Shown here one piece after another: positions 1-8,400 of a stretch of DNA of 64,000 nt. The notes under the pieces are model-generated. The model did no database searches and was not told the DNA's origin. It was given only the letters and a program-made list of their open reading frames with translations. Source of the DNA: GCA-2683135 sp964507445 (lineage in GTDB: Bacteria > Planctomycetota > GCA-002687715); contig CAZDQF010000001.1 in the NCBI GenBank assembly GCA_964507445.1, positions 248,001 to 312,000 on the forward strand. Reading direction: 5' to 3'. A program made the position numbers and the translations under genes. Within the stretch, counting starts at the first letter, position 1. Every line of letters begins with the position of its first letter.

Positions 1-227
1 CTGACAAACGGGGTCTTGCCGGTGCCGCCCATGGTCAGATTGCCGACGCTCACAACGGGGACCGACAAGCGATCCCGCCGCAGCCACCCGCGGGCATGGA
101 GGAAGCGACGTAGCCCCATGATGGCGCCATACGTCAGGGCGAACGGCACCAACGCAAGGCGCAGGATCGCCCAGCGCGGGCCCGACGACTGCCCGTAGAG
201 GAACCTCTCGATGTTGGGACGCCCCAT
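1..227 (-). CDS. lpxK: Tetraacyldisaccharide 4'-kinase, N-terminal 75 residues (cut by window edge)
   Basis: LpxK phosphorylates the 4' position of the lipid A disaccharide at the inner face of the inner membrane. Reading leftwards from ATG at 225-227, the frame is open to the window edge. It has a short basic and hydrophobic N-terminal segment, then the family signature SVGNLTMGGTGKTPFV, which holds the P-loop GGTGKT, near residues 59-75. In LpxK this motif follows directly after the membrane-associated N-terminus, so spacing and order both fit. The start lies 33 bp downstream of a secreted hypothetical gene on the same strand. The gene shows that the organism makes lipid A. The family call is firm even though only the N-terminus is visible. 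Confidence 0.93.
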   Translation of the reverse strand, partial: MGRPNIERFLYGQSSGPRWAILRLALVPFALTYGAIMGLRRFLHARGWLRRDRLSVPVVSVGNLTMGGTGKTPFV

Positions 228-260
228 GGAGGACCACGTTAGCGCCAGACCGGTCGATCG

Positions 261-869
261 TCAGCGCATATCCCGTGGTCCGCGGCCCCGTCGGGCGCGC
301 TCTCGGGCCGCGCTCCACTCCTCGTAGATCTGGACGAACCGACGCTCCCGGGGGGTGGGCGGGATCTCGAGGACGATGCGTCGACGCTGGATGTCACCGA
401 GGCGTCGTGCGGACCAGCCGGCATCAGGTGGGAACTCCCTCAGCAGGCTGTCGGACGACTTCGGGCGCGCCTCACCCTTCCCTCGACCAGCGTCGACCGT
501 CGCCTTGGGTGCGGCGCGACGCTGGCGGGACAACAGCGACGTTGAGCCGTCGTCAGCAGGAGCACGATCGACGGGGCCCAGCTCCGTCACCTCCAGGATG
601 CTGCGGTAAGGCAAGAAGATGTAGCCGGCGGACCCCCTGTAGCTCCACAGTCGAAGTCCGGAGCTCCGGTCTGTGGTGTCCGACGACGACTCGTACCCCG
701 GGGGTCGCGGGCGCTCCACCAGCCTCCCCTGCTTCGCCACTCCGGAGAGGATGGCACCGTTCTTGAGGGTCACGCGGACCCGAAGATCCGGCGTGCCCTT
801 CTCCTGCCCGGGCAGGGCGGGGATGATGGCCAGGAGAGTCGCGGCCGCGAACAGTTTGGATGAGGACAT
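261..869 (-). CDS. Secreted hypothetical protein
   Basis: A 202-residue protein that I do not recognise. It opens with a clear signal peptide (MSSSKLFAAATLLAIIPALP, then GQ). A beta-rich segment follows (VRVTLKNGAILSGVAKQG), then an aromatic stretch around GYIFLPYRSILEVTEL. The C-terminal part is charged and Arg-rich, without domains I can name. The early segment resembles the small beta modules that some planctomycete secreted proteins use to describe a modifiable binding site, but this is only an impression. The ATG at 867-869 is the first methionine and gives a good signal peptide. It precedes lpxK on the same strand and may be cotranscribed with it. Confidence 0.7.
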   Translation of the reverse strand: MSSSKLFAAATLLAIIPALPGQEKGTPDLRVRVTLKNGAILSGVAKQGRLVERPRPPGYESSSDTTDRSSGLRLWSYRGSAGYIFLPYRSILEVTELGPVDRAPADDGSTSLLSRQRRAAPKATVDAGRGKGEARPKSSDSLLREFPPDAGWSARRLGDIQRRRIVLEIPPTPRERRFVQIYEEWSAARERARRGRGPRDMR

Positions 870-1011
870 GGAGTTGAGCTCCCACGTACCTTTCGCCTTC
901 GTCAGCTGGGTGCCTTGAACCTCTCGCCCGTCGGACCCATCATGTCCGCTGCGCGGTCATGGCGTCATCGACGCGGACGTCCGCCGGAACCCAAAACCGC
1001 ATCACGTCGCC

Positions 1012-2769
1012 GTGTTTCGATTCCTCACAGACCAGGACGTCCGATCCTCGCTCCGAGAGCATCGCTGCCGGCTGACCATCGCCGTCTCGGCCATGGTCGG
1101 CCGGGCGCTGCTCGGGTTGGCTGCCCCGTTCTTCATGGGGAAGAGCGTGGACGTCATCGTCGAGCAGTCATCGGCGTCAGATCTGACCCGGTACGTGATC
1201 CTGCTGATCACCTTCGCCGTCGGCACGGCCATCTGCCAATGGTGGATGCGCTGGCTCTGGATCGGCTGGAGTCGTGACGCCGAGCTGAGCATGCGCGACG
1301 GGTTGTTCCGGCACCTCGTCCGGATGCCCATGCCCTTCTTCCACCGCAACCGCACCGGCGATCTCATGAGCCGCCTCACGAGCGACGTGGAGGCGGTCCG
1401 CATGGGATACGGCCCCGGGGTCTTGCATTGTACGCATCCGCTGATCATGACCGTCGGCGCGGTGACGCTGATGCTCATCACGTCTCCGGTGCTGACATGC
1501 GTCGCCATGGCGCCCATGGTGGGCCTGTTCCTAGTCATGAAGACGATCCTCCCGAGCATCCACCAACGGGCCACCAAGGTCCAGGAACGACAAGCGGACC
1601 TGACCGCCCGCGCCCAGGAGTCCTTCAGCGGCGCACGGGTCATCAAGGCATTTGCTCGTGAAGCTCACGAGGTGAATCGCTTCGGCGACCTCTCGCGGGC
1701 CTACCTGACCGACAGCCTCGCCCACGCGCGCCGCCGCGGCTTGTTTCAGTGCCTCATCGAAGTGTTCGCCGGGATCGGCAACGTGGTGCTGTTCGTGTTC
1801 GCGGCGCGAATGGTCATCCACGAGACCCTGACGGTGGGCGACTACGTCGCTTTTACCGGGTACCTGAAGCAGCTCATCTGGCCCATGATCGCGCTTGGAT
1901 GGACCCTGGCGCTCTTCAAGCGGGCCGAGGCGGCGGAGGAGCGGATCGGGCACATCCGGAGTGAGCCGCCGGAAGACGACGACCCCGGAGCGACACAGCA
2001 GGAGGCGGCTCCGGACAGCAGCGGGGCGCTCCAGGTCGAGGACCTGACCTTCACCTATGACGGCGCCATGACGCCGTCGCTCCAGGACATCTCGCTCCGC
2101 GTCGACGCCGGGTCGACCCTCGGCGTGGTCGGGAGCACGGCGTCCGGCAAGACCACGCTGCTCAATCTCCTGCTTCGCCTCCATCAGCCACCCCGAGGCA
2201 CGATCTACCTGGACGGGACGGACATCCTGGACCTGTCCCTGACCCGGCTACGTGGCGCCTTCGCCGTCGTCCCCCAGGAGTGCTTCCTGTTCAGCCAGAC
2301 GGTTCGGGAGAACATCTCCTTCGGCGACCAGACACTGGATGACGCGGCGGTGGAAGATGCGGCGCGGGTGGCCTGCCTCGCCGAGGACCTGGAGCACTTC
2401 CCCCGGGGGCTGGACACGATGGTCGGCGAACGCGGCATCACCCTGTCCGGCGGACAGCGGCAACGCACGGCCATCGCCCGCGCCTTGATCCGCCCCGGGC
2501 CGATCCTGGTCCTGGACGACGCCCTGTCATCGGTGGATACACAGACCGAGCGTCGCATCCTCGAGCGCCTTCGTCCTCTCCTGGATCGCCGGACGGCCAT
2601 CATCGTGTCCCACCGACTCTCCGCCGTGCGCCACGCGGATCAGATCGTGGTCCTGGACGAAGGGCGAATCGTCGAACGCGGTGATCACGGTGAACTCATG
2701 GACCAGGGCGGGACGTACGCCCGGATCTGGCGCCTGCAACAGGACCAACGGGAGCTGGACGAACTCTGA
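1012..2769 (+). CDS. ABC exporter half-transporter, subunit 1 (degenerate Walker B)
   Basis: A 585-residue membrane-ATPase fusion of the MsbA/MdlA/LmrC class. The N-terminal ~310 residues carry the six-helix type IV exporter domain, with the coupling-helix motif around GDLMSRLTSDVEAVRMG. The ATPase domain follows, with Walker A GSTASGKTT (374-382), signature LSGGQ (478-482) and H-loop IIVSHRLS. Walker B reads ILVLDD: residue 503, normally the catalytic Glu, is Asp. This marks the degenerate-site partner of heterodimeric exporters. The GTG at 1012 is the most upstream usable start, with no obvious ribosome site. The stop overlaps the next gene's ATG (TGATG), so the two are surely coexpressed. 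Substrate unknown; drug or lipid export is typical. Confidence 0.93.
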   Translation: MFRFLTDQDVRSSLREHRCRLTIAVSAMVGRALLGLAAPFFMGKSVDVIVEQSSASDLTRYVILLITFAVGTAICQWWMRWLWIGWSRDAELSMRDGLFRHLVRMPMPFFHRNRTGDLMSRLTSDVEAVRMGYGPGVLHCTHPLIMTVGAVTLMLITSPVLTCVAMAPMVGLFLVMKTILPSIHQRATKVQERQADLTARAQESFSGARVIKAFAREAHEVNRFGDLSRAYLTDSLAHARRRGLFQCLIEVFAGIGNVVLFVFAARMVIHETLTVGDYVAFTGYLKQLIWPMIALGWTLALFKRAEAAEERIGHIRSEPPEDDDPGATQQEAAPDSSGALQVEDLTFTYDGAMTPSLQDISLRVDAGSTLGVVGSTASGKTTLLNLLLRLHQPPRGTIYLDGTDILDLSLTRLRGAFAVVPQECFLFSQTVRENISFGDQTLDDAAVEDAARVACLAEDLEHFPRGLDTMVGERGITLSGGQRQRTAIARALIRPGPILVLDDALSSVDTQTERRILERLRPLLDRRTAIIVSHRLSAVRHADQIVVLDEGRIVERGDHGELMDQGGTYARIWRLQQDQRELDEL

Positions 2770-4550
2770 TGGCCGGCCCCATCGAGAACGACCTGCAAGG
2801 GAGGGCCTTCGACTCTCACCTGCTGAGACGGCTCCTGGTGTACGCGCGTCCTCACGCCCGGGGCTTCGCGTTCTCGACCGTCTTCCTGCTGTTGCTCGCC
2901 GGCATGACCCTGTTCGTGCCGCAGCTGGTGGGCGATGCGGTCAACGACTACGTGGTGGACGACTCCGCGTCGAACGCAGAGCGGCTTGATGGGATCACCC
3001 TGACCGCGATGATCCTGGTGGTCCTCGGCGTCGCCACGTTCGCTTGCAGGATGGTCCAGATCACCATGACGAACCTGACCGGTCAGCGGGTGATCCATGA
3101 CCTTCGGATGGACGTGTACTCCCACATCACTCGGAGAGACCTGCGGTTCTTCGACCGTCAACCGGTGGGTTCTCTGGTGACCCGGGTCACGGGGGACATC
3201 GAGACCCTGAACGAGTTCTTCGTCAGCGGTATCGATGTGCTGTTCTCGGATCTCGTCCGCATCCTGGCCATCATGGTCCTGCTGTTCGTCATGGATCTGA
3301 AGATGGCGCTGGCCACCCTGGCCATCGTCCCGCTCATTCTTCTCTGGGCCTTCGTGTTCCAGCGGCGAGCGCGGAAGTTGTTCCGGGAGGTGCGGGCCGA
3401 GGTGTCCAACGTCAACGCGTTCATGAATGAGGCCCTGACGGGCATCGGCGTGATCCACGCGTTCGGCCGGGAGGAGGCCACGCAGAAGCGCTTCCAGGCC
3501 GCCAACGAACAACTCCGAGTCGCCCATGTCCGGACGGTACGCAACTTCTCATGGTTCTTTCCCGGCATGGAGCTGCTCACCGCCATGGGTATGGCTGCGG
3601 TGCTCGTCGTCGGCTATCAACTCGTGGTGGACGGACAGCTGTTGGCTGGCGACGTGGTCAAGTTCTGGCTCTATCTGACCCTGTTCATCGAGCCTCTCAG
3701 GCAGTTGGCGGACAAGTACAACATCCTGCAGGCCGCGGTGGCGGCGGGAGAGCGGGTGTTCCATGTCCTCGACGGCGGCTCGGGACTGCCCGTTCCAGAG
3801 GACCCTGCTCCCATGGAGCGGACAAGTGGTCACGTGGAGTTTGAAGACGTCCACTTCCGCTACGAGCCTGACAAACCCGTGCTACAGGGAGTCGGATTCG
3901 AAGTGACCCCCGGACAACGGCTGGCCTTCGTGGGGGCCACCGGTTCGGGCAAGTCGACCATCATCAGCCTCCTTTGTCGATTCTACGATCCGGACTCAGG
4001 CCGCATCCTCCTGGACGGGCAAGACCTCCGCGGCGTTGACCCACAGGCGCTCAGGCGCCGCATCGGCGTGGTGCTGCAGGACGTCTTCCTGTTTGAAGGA
4101 ACGGTCAGGGAGAACCTGGCGCTGGGTGACGAGGGCATGGACGATGAGGCGCTCCTGCGGGCGGCGGAGGCCGTGCAGGCCGGTCCGCTCCTTCGACGCC
4201 TCGGCGGGCTGGATGGGCGCCTGACAGAGCGCGGAGGCACCCTCAGCACCGGCGAGAAGCAGCTGTTGGCCTTCGCCCGCACCCTGGCCCACGACCCCGC
4301 GCTCCTGGTCCTCGACGAGGCGACGGCGCACATCGACACCGAGACCGAGGTGGTCCTGCAACGAGCTCTGGATCGTCTCCTGGAGGGACGGACCGCCATC
4401 GTGATCGCCCATCGCCTCAGCACGATTCAGGAGTGTGACCGCATCCTGGTCCTCCATCACGGAGAGATCAGGGAGTCGGGCAACCACGATGAGCTCCTGG
4501 CGCGGGACGGGATCTACGCCCGACTTCATCGGCTTCAGTTCGAAGGCTGA
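2769..4550 (+). CDS. ABC exporter half-transporter, subunit 2 (catalytic Walker B, degenerate signature)
   Basis: A 593-residue half-transporter, partner of the preceding gene, beginning in its stop codon. It has six predicted helices, a coupling motif (GSLVTRVTGDIETLNE), then Walker A GATGSGKST (about 389-397) and Walker B LLVLDEA with the catalytic Glu at 517. The switch is VIAHRLST. The signature motif reads LSTGE (492-496) instead of LSGGQ. In a heterodimer this altered signature faces the Walker A/B of the other chain, which is the one carrying Asp for Glu. Both defects therefore fall in the same composite ATP site, leaving one competent site. This matches the TM287/288, BmrCD and LmrCD type. 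The 3' end converges on and overlaps the M50 gene by 16 bp. Confidence 0.93.
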   Translation: MAGPIENDLQGRAFDSHLLRRLLVYARPHARGFAFSTVFLLLLAGMTLFVPQLVGDAVNDYVVDDSASNAERLDGITLTAMILVVLGVATFACRMVQITMTNLTGQRVIHDLRMDVYSHITRRDLRFFDRQPVGSLVTRVTGDIETLNEFFVSGIDVLFSDLVRILAIMVLLFVMDLKMALATLAIVPLILLWAFVFQRRARKLFREVRAEVSNVNAFMNEALTGIGVIHAFGREEATQKRFQAANEQLRVAHVRTVRNFSWFFPGMELLTAMGMAAVLVVGYQLVVDGQLLAGDVVKFWLYLTLFIEPLRQLADKYNILQAAVAAGERVFHVLDGGSGLPVPEDPAPMERTSGHVEFEDVHFRYEPDKPVLQGVGFEVTPGQRLAFVGATGSGKSTIISLLCRFYDPDSGRILLDGQDLRGVDPQALRRRIGVVLQDVFLFEGTVRENLALGDEGMDDEALLRAAEAVQAGPLLRRLGGLDGRLTERGGTLSTGEKQLLAFARTLAHDPALLVLDEATAHIDTETEVVLQRALDRLLEGRTAIVIAHRLSTIQECDRILVLHHGEIRESGNHDELLARDGIYARLHRLQFEG

Positions 4551-5281
4551 GGCGGTTCCCGGTCACGCTCCTCCACAAAGCGTGCGACCCGGGAGGCCTC
4601 CCGCCGCAGGCTGGCTCGCTGGGACTCTGCCTCCCCCAGACACAAGACGACCATGCCCACCAGGGGCAAGCCGAAGCTCCATCGCGTGAAATCAAGCGCG
4701 ACGGGCGCCAGGATCATCATCACGGCCAGGGTTCGACCGACGCCCACCGCCCACCGTGTGGCGTGGTACTCACCGAGTGGCCCCGTCAACCAGCAACGCA
4801 ACAGGCGCCCCCCGTCCATGGGGAACGCGGGGATCAGGTTCAAGGACCCGATGGCCAGATTGACCACGAACGCCGCCGCGAGGACGCTGTCCGGCGAGCC
4901 GTGCCGCCAGGCCGACCCGTCCAGCCCCCACGGGGAGAGGCAAGCGGCGGCCAGGAGGTTCGCCGACGGCCCGGCGAGGCCGATCAGCGCCTCTTGCCGG
5001 GGCGTCTCCGGGGGGTCCATCCGCGTCATGCCGAAGAACACGTGCAGGATCACGTCGTGGACGTTCACCCCGAGGGTACGGGCGGCCAGGGCGTGCCCGC
5101 CTTCGTGGAGGGTGACCGACGCCATGGTGACCAGGGCGCAGAGGAGGAGCCAGCTGATGGAGCTGGACCCGTAGCCGGCCACGTACAGGAACACCCAGAG
5201 GAGCGTCAGGCTCCAGAGGAGGGCGCCGTGAACGAAGAAGGGCACGCCCGCGACGGTCATGAAGCGAAACCGAGATTGCAA
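4535..5281 (-). CDS. M50 family (site-2-protease-like) membrane zinc metalloprotease
   Basis: An intramembrane metalloprotease of the SpoIVFB/S2P family: several hydrophobic segments with the zinc motif HEGGH, followed about 95 residues later by NLIPAFPMDGG, whose Asp is the third zinc ligand. Such proteases cut membrane-bound anti-sigma factors or regulators, but no candidate substrate is adjacent. Start choice: the frame is open further upstream, but a strong GGAGGT ribosome site lies at 5290-5295, 8 bases before TTG at 5279-5281. This gives 248 residues beginning MQSRFRFMTVAGVPFFVHG, which matches the usual N-terminus of this family (basic patch, then a hydrophobic VH segment). An ATG pair at 5315-5320 is the alternative. 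No CBS domains are fused. Confidence 0.88.
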   Translation of the reverse strand: MQSRFRFMTVAGVPFFVHGALLWSLTLLWVFLYVAGYGSSSISWLLLCALVTMASVTLHEGGHALAARTLGVNVHDVILHVFFGMTRMDPPETPRQEALIGLAGPSANLLAAACLSPWGLDGSAWRHGSPDSVLAAAFVVNLAIGSLNLIPAFPMDGGRLLRCWLTGPLGEYHATRWAVGVGRTLAVMMILAPVALDFTRWSFGLPLVGMVVLCLGEAESQRASLRREASRVARFVEERDREPPQPSN

Positions 5282-5379
5282 GATCCGACACCTCCGCTGC
5301 CGCGCACCTTGATACATCATGAACCACCGGGGGTCGAGCCCGCGGTGGACGGGTGGCCCGCGCTTCGTACCATGCAACC

Positions 5380-5544
5380 ATGAGTCAACTCGGGTATGTG
5401 CTCCAGATCGTTGGCCTGGGGCTGACGGGTTACGCGGCGGTCGCCGCGTTCAGTATCCAGATGTCCGAGGGGGCAATGTTCACCTGGGGCCTTGGCGGCG
5501 TCGCAGCCTTCTTCATCGGCACGTCGCTGCGAGGTCGCCAGTGA
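5380..5544 (+). CDS. Small two-helix membrane protein
   Basis: A 54-residue hydrophobic protein starting MSQLGYVLQIVGLGLTGYAA, with two likely transmembrane segments separated by a short polar turn (SIQMSEG) and a basic tail (LRGRQ). I do not recognise a family. Its stop codon overlaps the GTG start of the following transporter (GTGA), the arrangement expected of a translated, coupled gene. No clear ribosome site precedes the ATG. The strong hydrophobic pattern and the exact overlap argue that it is real. It could be an accessory subunit of the transporter, but that is inference. Confidence 0.6.
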   Translation: MSQLGYVLQIVGLGLTGYAAVAAFSIQMSEGAMFTWGLGGVAAFFIGTSLRGRQ

Positions 5545-6815
5545 GACGTCCCCCGGGCCCCGCCACCTGGCTCGAGAAGGCGGCCTGGTGCCTGTTCGAT
5601 TTCGCCAACTCGTCGTACACGACCGTGATCCTCACCGTCGTCTACGCCCGCTACTTCGTGGGAGTGGTGGTGGACTCGGAGCACTGGTCGGGCCTTCCGG
5701 CAGACACCTGGTGGGCGGCCGCCGGGGTCCTGTCCAATCTCCTGGTGATCACCTCGGCGCCGCTCATCGGCGTCCTCGCGGACCGCAACGCGTGCAAGAA
5801 GCGATACCTGCTCATGTGCACGGCGGTCTGTGTCGCGTGCACCGGCGCCTTGGCCCTGTTCGGCCCCGGAATGGTCCTGCCGGCGCTCCTGTGCGTGGTG
5901 CTGGCGACCTTCGCGTTCAGCGCCGGCGAGAACCTGGTCGCAGGGTTCCTGCCCGAATTGACCACGCCGCGACACATGGGGCGGCTCTCCGCCGCCGGCT
6001 GGACCGTCGGCTACTTCGGCGGCCTGGCGGCGCTGGCGCTGGCCTTGTTCCTGGTGAATCGCGAACCCTCCAGGGTCTCCTGGGTCCCCCTGGCCACGGC
6101 GGCCTTCTTCGCGATCTCGGCGCTCCCGACCTTCATCTGGTTACGCGAGCGCGCCGTGCCTTCGAAGGCTTCCGGTGGGGTCGTCAAGGCAGCGTTCGGG
6201 GACCTGATGCAGACCTGGCGTGAACGTCATCGCTGGCGTGACCTGTTCCTCTTCTTCGCCGCGATCCTCTTCTTCCAGGGCGGGGTCTACATCGTCATCA
6301 GCTTCGCCGGCATCTACGCGGAGCAGGACATCGGCATGGCCAGCGATGACATCATCGTCATGTTCATGGCCCTGCAGTTCGCCGCAGCCCTGGGGGCGTT
6401 CAGTTTTGGCTTCATTCAGGATCTGGTGGGGTCCCGGGTCGCCCTCGCCGGCTCTCTAGTGATCTGGTGTCTGGCGGTCGGCATCGCCTGGTGGGCCACG
6501 GAGCCGTCCCACATCTGGGTCGCGGGCATGCTGGCCGGGGCTGCCATGGGCGCCAGCCAGAGCGCCAGCCGAGCCTTGGTCGGGATCTTCTGCCCGCCGG
6601 GTCGGGAAGGTGAGTGGTTCGGTCTCTGGGGCTTGGCGACGAAGGCCTCCGCCGTGTTCGGGTTGACCTGGTACGGCACCTTCATGGCGTTCACCAATGA
6701 CCGCCGGCTCGCCATCTTGACCACCCTGATGTTGTTCGCGGTCGGGTTGGCCTTGCTCTATCGGGTCGACGTGGCGCGGGGCCAGGAGGCGGCCCGGGTT
6801 GACCCGGCCCCGTGA
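5541..6815 (+). CDS. MFS transporter, Atg22/UMF1-like
   Basis: A 424-residue, 12-helix permease. The N-terminal signature WCLFDFANSSYTTVILTVVY is characteristic of the UMF1/vacuole-effluxer Atg22-like branch of the major facilitator superfamily. These bacterial proteins are thought to export small solutes or amino acids; the substrate is not predictable here. The frame is open well upstream, but GTG at 5541 is preceded by a GAGG ribosome site at 5531-5534. That start also overlaps the stop of the small membrane gene, so translation is probably coupled. Cytoplasmic loops are Arg/Lys-rich as expected, for example LADRNACKKRYLL in the A-loop between helices 2 and 3. Confidence 0.9.
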   Translation: MRRPPGPATWLEKAAWCLFDFANSSYTTVILTVVYARYFVGVVVDSEHWSGLPADTWWAAAGVLSNLLVITSAPLIGVLADRNACKKRYLLMCTAVCVACTGALALFGPGMVLPALLCVVLATFAFSAGENLVAGFLPELTTPRHMGRLSAAGWTVGYFGGLAALALALFLVNREPSRVSWVPLATAAFFAISALPTFIWLRERAVPSKASGGVVKAAFGDLMQTWRERHRWRDLFLFFAAILFFQGGVYIVISFAGIYAEQDIGMASDDIIVMFMALQFAAALGAFSFGFIQDLVGSRVALAGSLVIWCLAVGIAWWATEPSHIWVAGMLAGAAMGASQSASRALVGIFCPPGREGEWFGLWGLATKASAVFGLTWYGTFMAFTNDRRLAILTTLMLFAVGLALLYRVDVARGQEAARVDPAP

Positions 6816-6821
6816 CCTCCA

Positions 6822-7400
6822 TCAGCCCCACCAGCTGAAGCGAATCCCAGCAGCCAGGAGGACCATCACAGGGAGGCAGATCGCCAGCATGAGGGCCACG
6901 ACCCGTCGCTGGTGCAGCGCCGCCCGTCGCGACACGTCTTGATGGGCCTGAGACCGGACGCCAGACCAGGCGGCGTACGCGGACATCCAATCCGCCAGAC
7001 GATCCAGGCGGGTCTCGAGCCGTTGGATGGCGTCCAGGGTCTCCTGGGCGCCCAGGGCAACGGCGGTGCGCGGGTCGGCGACCCTGGCGCGCTCCGGCGG
7101 GTCTTCCGGCGCCCGGTCGGGCTGCCGGACGGCCGTTCGTTCGTGGTTGGCGGGAGCAGCCTGCAGAGGCGTCCACACCGGCCCCGGTTCCATGGGGGTC
7201 GGTCTCCCGGAGCCGGGGTCCGCCGGGCCGGAGTCGCTCGGATCGGACTCCACTACGGGCTCCGGCTCCGGTTCTTGTTGCTCCGCGGCCACGGACTCCG
7301 GGTTCGGCGCGGCGGCGCTCTCGGTGTCCTTGGGGGCAGACTTCTTGCCTCCGAGGTTCCTCTCCCGACGGCGACGTTTGCGGCCACTCTTGCTACCCAT
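6822..7400 (-). CDS. Basic-headed, single-pass membrane protein of unknown function
   Basis: A 192-residue protein of no family I know. The N-terminus is extremely basic (GRKRRRRERNLGGKK). A long acidic, Pro/Glu-rich linker follows. Next comes a helical segment with heptad character (ETLDAIQRLETRLDRLADWM) and a single C-terminal transmembrane helix (VVALMLAICLPVMVLLAAGI). This layout suggests a tail-anchored protein with a cytoplasmic, possibly nucleic-acid- or lipid-binding head. ATG at 7398-7400 has a GGAGGA ribosome site close upstream. The start overlaps the end of the radical SAM gene by 8 bp, making it the last gene of a three-gene operon. Confidence 0.72.
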   Translation of the reverse strand: MGSKSGRKRRRRERNLGGKKSAPKDTESAAAPNPESVAAEQQEPEPEPVVESDPSDSGPADPGSGRPTPMEPGPVWTPLQAAPANHERTAVRQPDRAPEDPPERARVADPRTAVALGAQETLDAIQRLETRLDRLADWMSAYAAWSGVRSQAHQDVSRRAALHQRRVVALMLAICLPVMVLLAAGIRFSWWG

Positions 7401-8400
7401 GGAGGACTCCTCCGGACCATGCACACCGCCCGCAGGCGGCCATGGGCTGGTCCGCGCGCCGGATGTCCTGAAGCTGTGGTGCATTCCAGGCCGCACGGAA
7501 ACCGACGGAGCCCACGTTGACGACGCCGGTGAGTCCACCCTGCGGACAGCAAACACCCAGCGAACCCTCCGCGTTCACCGCCGCCAGTCGCCAGGGAGCG
7601 TCAGCGGGCAGCGCAGGGGCCCCGTCGTGGCGGAACGACTCCACGGGCGCGCAGATCACCGCCACCCCGGACAGGTCCCCCTGGAGGCAGGCCCGATGGA
7701 GATGGTCCCGAAGCTCATCCAGCGTCGCCGTCATCCCGGGGCGAGAGGTCTCCCAAGCAGGCCTGGAAGTGATGAACACCCGATCGGCTCCGGCGGCGGC
7801 GAGCCGCGCGACCGTGGACGGGAGCCGGTGCCCGTCGGACTCGTCGATCCGAACGTTGAAGTGAAGGCGGACCCGGGCTTCCGACGCCTGGCTCGCGGTC
7901 GCACGGACACGCTCCACGGAGCGCAGCATCCGCTCCCACGATCTCCCCGCCTCCTCCCTGCTGTCGCCCGATGGTCCCGCGGGGGTCGCAGCAATGACCA
8001 GGCGACGCACCCGTTCGAGCACGAGGGACGTCCAACGGTCGAGCCCGTCGCCGGAAGTGAACAGGTGGAGCTCCGGACCGTCGTCCGGGTCCACCCGTTC
8101 GAGGCGGGAACGGAAGTGCGGGTCGTGGAGGGGCTCGTTCAGGTGACCGAGCTGGAGCACTTCGATGCGGGCGAACAACTCCTGGGCCAGCCGATCGTAG
8201 AGGCTCGGAGACAACGTGCTCTGAACGTGTTCCGTCGACCCGAAGCACTGTCCGCAGCGAGCGCCACAGCCGTCATGGGTCTCGATACGCACCGTGGCGG
8301 GGAGGCTCCGTGTCGCGGTGCGTCGCGCCTGGAGGTCCTCCTCGAGGCGGCGCCTGTTCTCCTCGCGAGCGACTCCGGATTCCGCCTGCATGACCGTCAC
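7393..8400 (-). CDS. Radical SAM protein with SPASM-like C-terminal cysteines
   Basis: A 335-residue radical SAM enzyme. The cluster motif CGARCGQC (C45, C49, C52, CX3CX2C) follows the strand ATVRIETHDG, and the (beta/alpha) barrel continues to about residue 230. The C-terminus holds a second set of cysteines (GVCCPQGG, then CGRCAW) like a truncated SPASM/twitch domain that would bind an auxiliary cluster. Members modify peptides, sugars or nucleosides; no precursor peptide is visible. The GTG start at 8398-8400 overlaps the TGA of the upstream membrane-methyltransferase gene, so the two are translationally coupled and probably act in one pathway. Specific reaction unknown. Confidence 0.85.
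   Translation of the reverse strand: MTVMQAESGVAREENRRRLEEDLQARRTATRSLPATVRIETHDGCGARCGQCFGSTEHVQSTLSPSLYDRLAQELFARIEVLQLGHLNEPLHDPHFRSRLERVDPDDGPELHLFTSGDGLDRWTSLVLERVRRLVIAATPAGPSGDSREEAGRSWERMLRSVERVRATASQASEARVRLHFNVRIDESDGHRLPSTVARLAAAGADRVFITSRPAWETSRPGMTATLDELRDHLHRACLQGDLSGVAVICAPVESFRHDGAPALPADAPWRLAAVNAEGSLGVCCPQGGLTGVVNVGSVGFRAAWNAPQLQDIRRADQPMAACGRCAWSGGVLHG

Noticed and set aside
5282..5377. Longer N-terminus for the M50 protease
   Set aside because: The extra residues are basic and unlike family members, and the strong ribosome site at 5290-5295 points to the TTG at 5279-5281.
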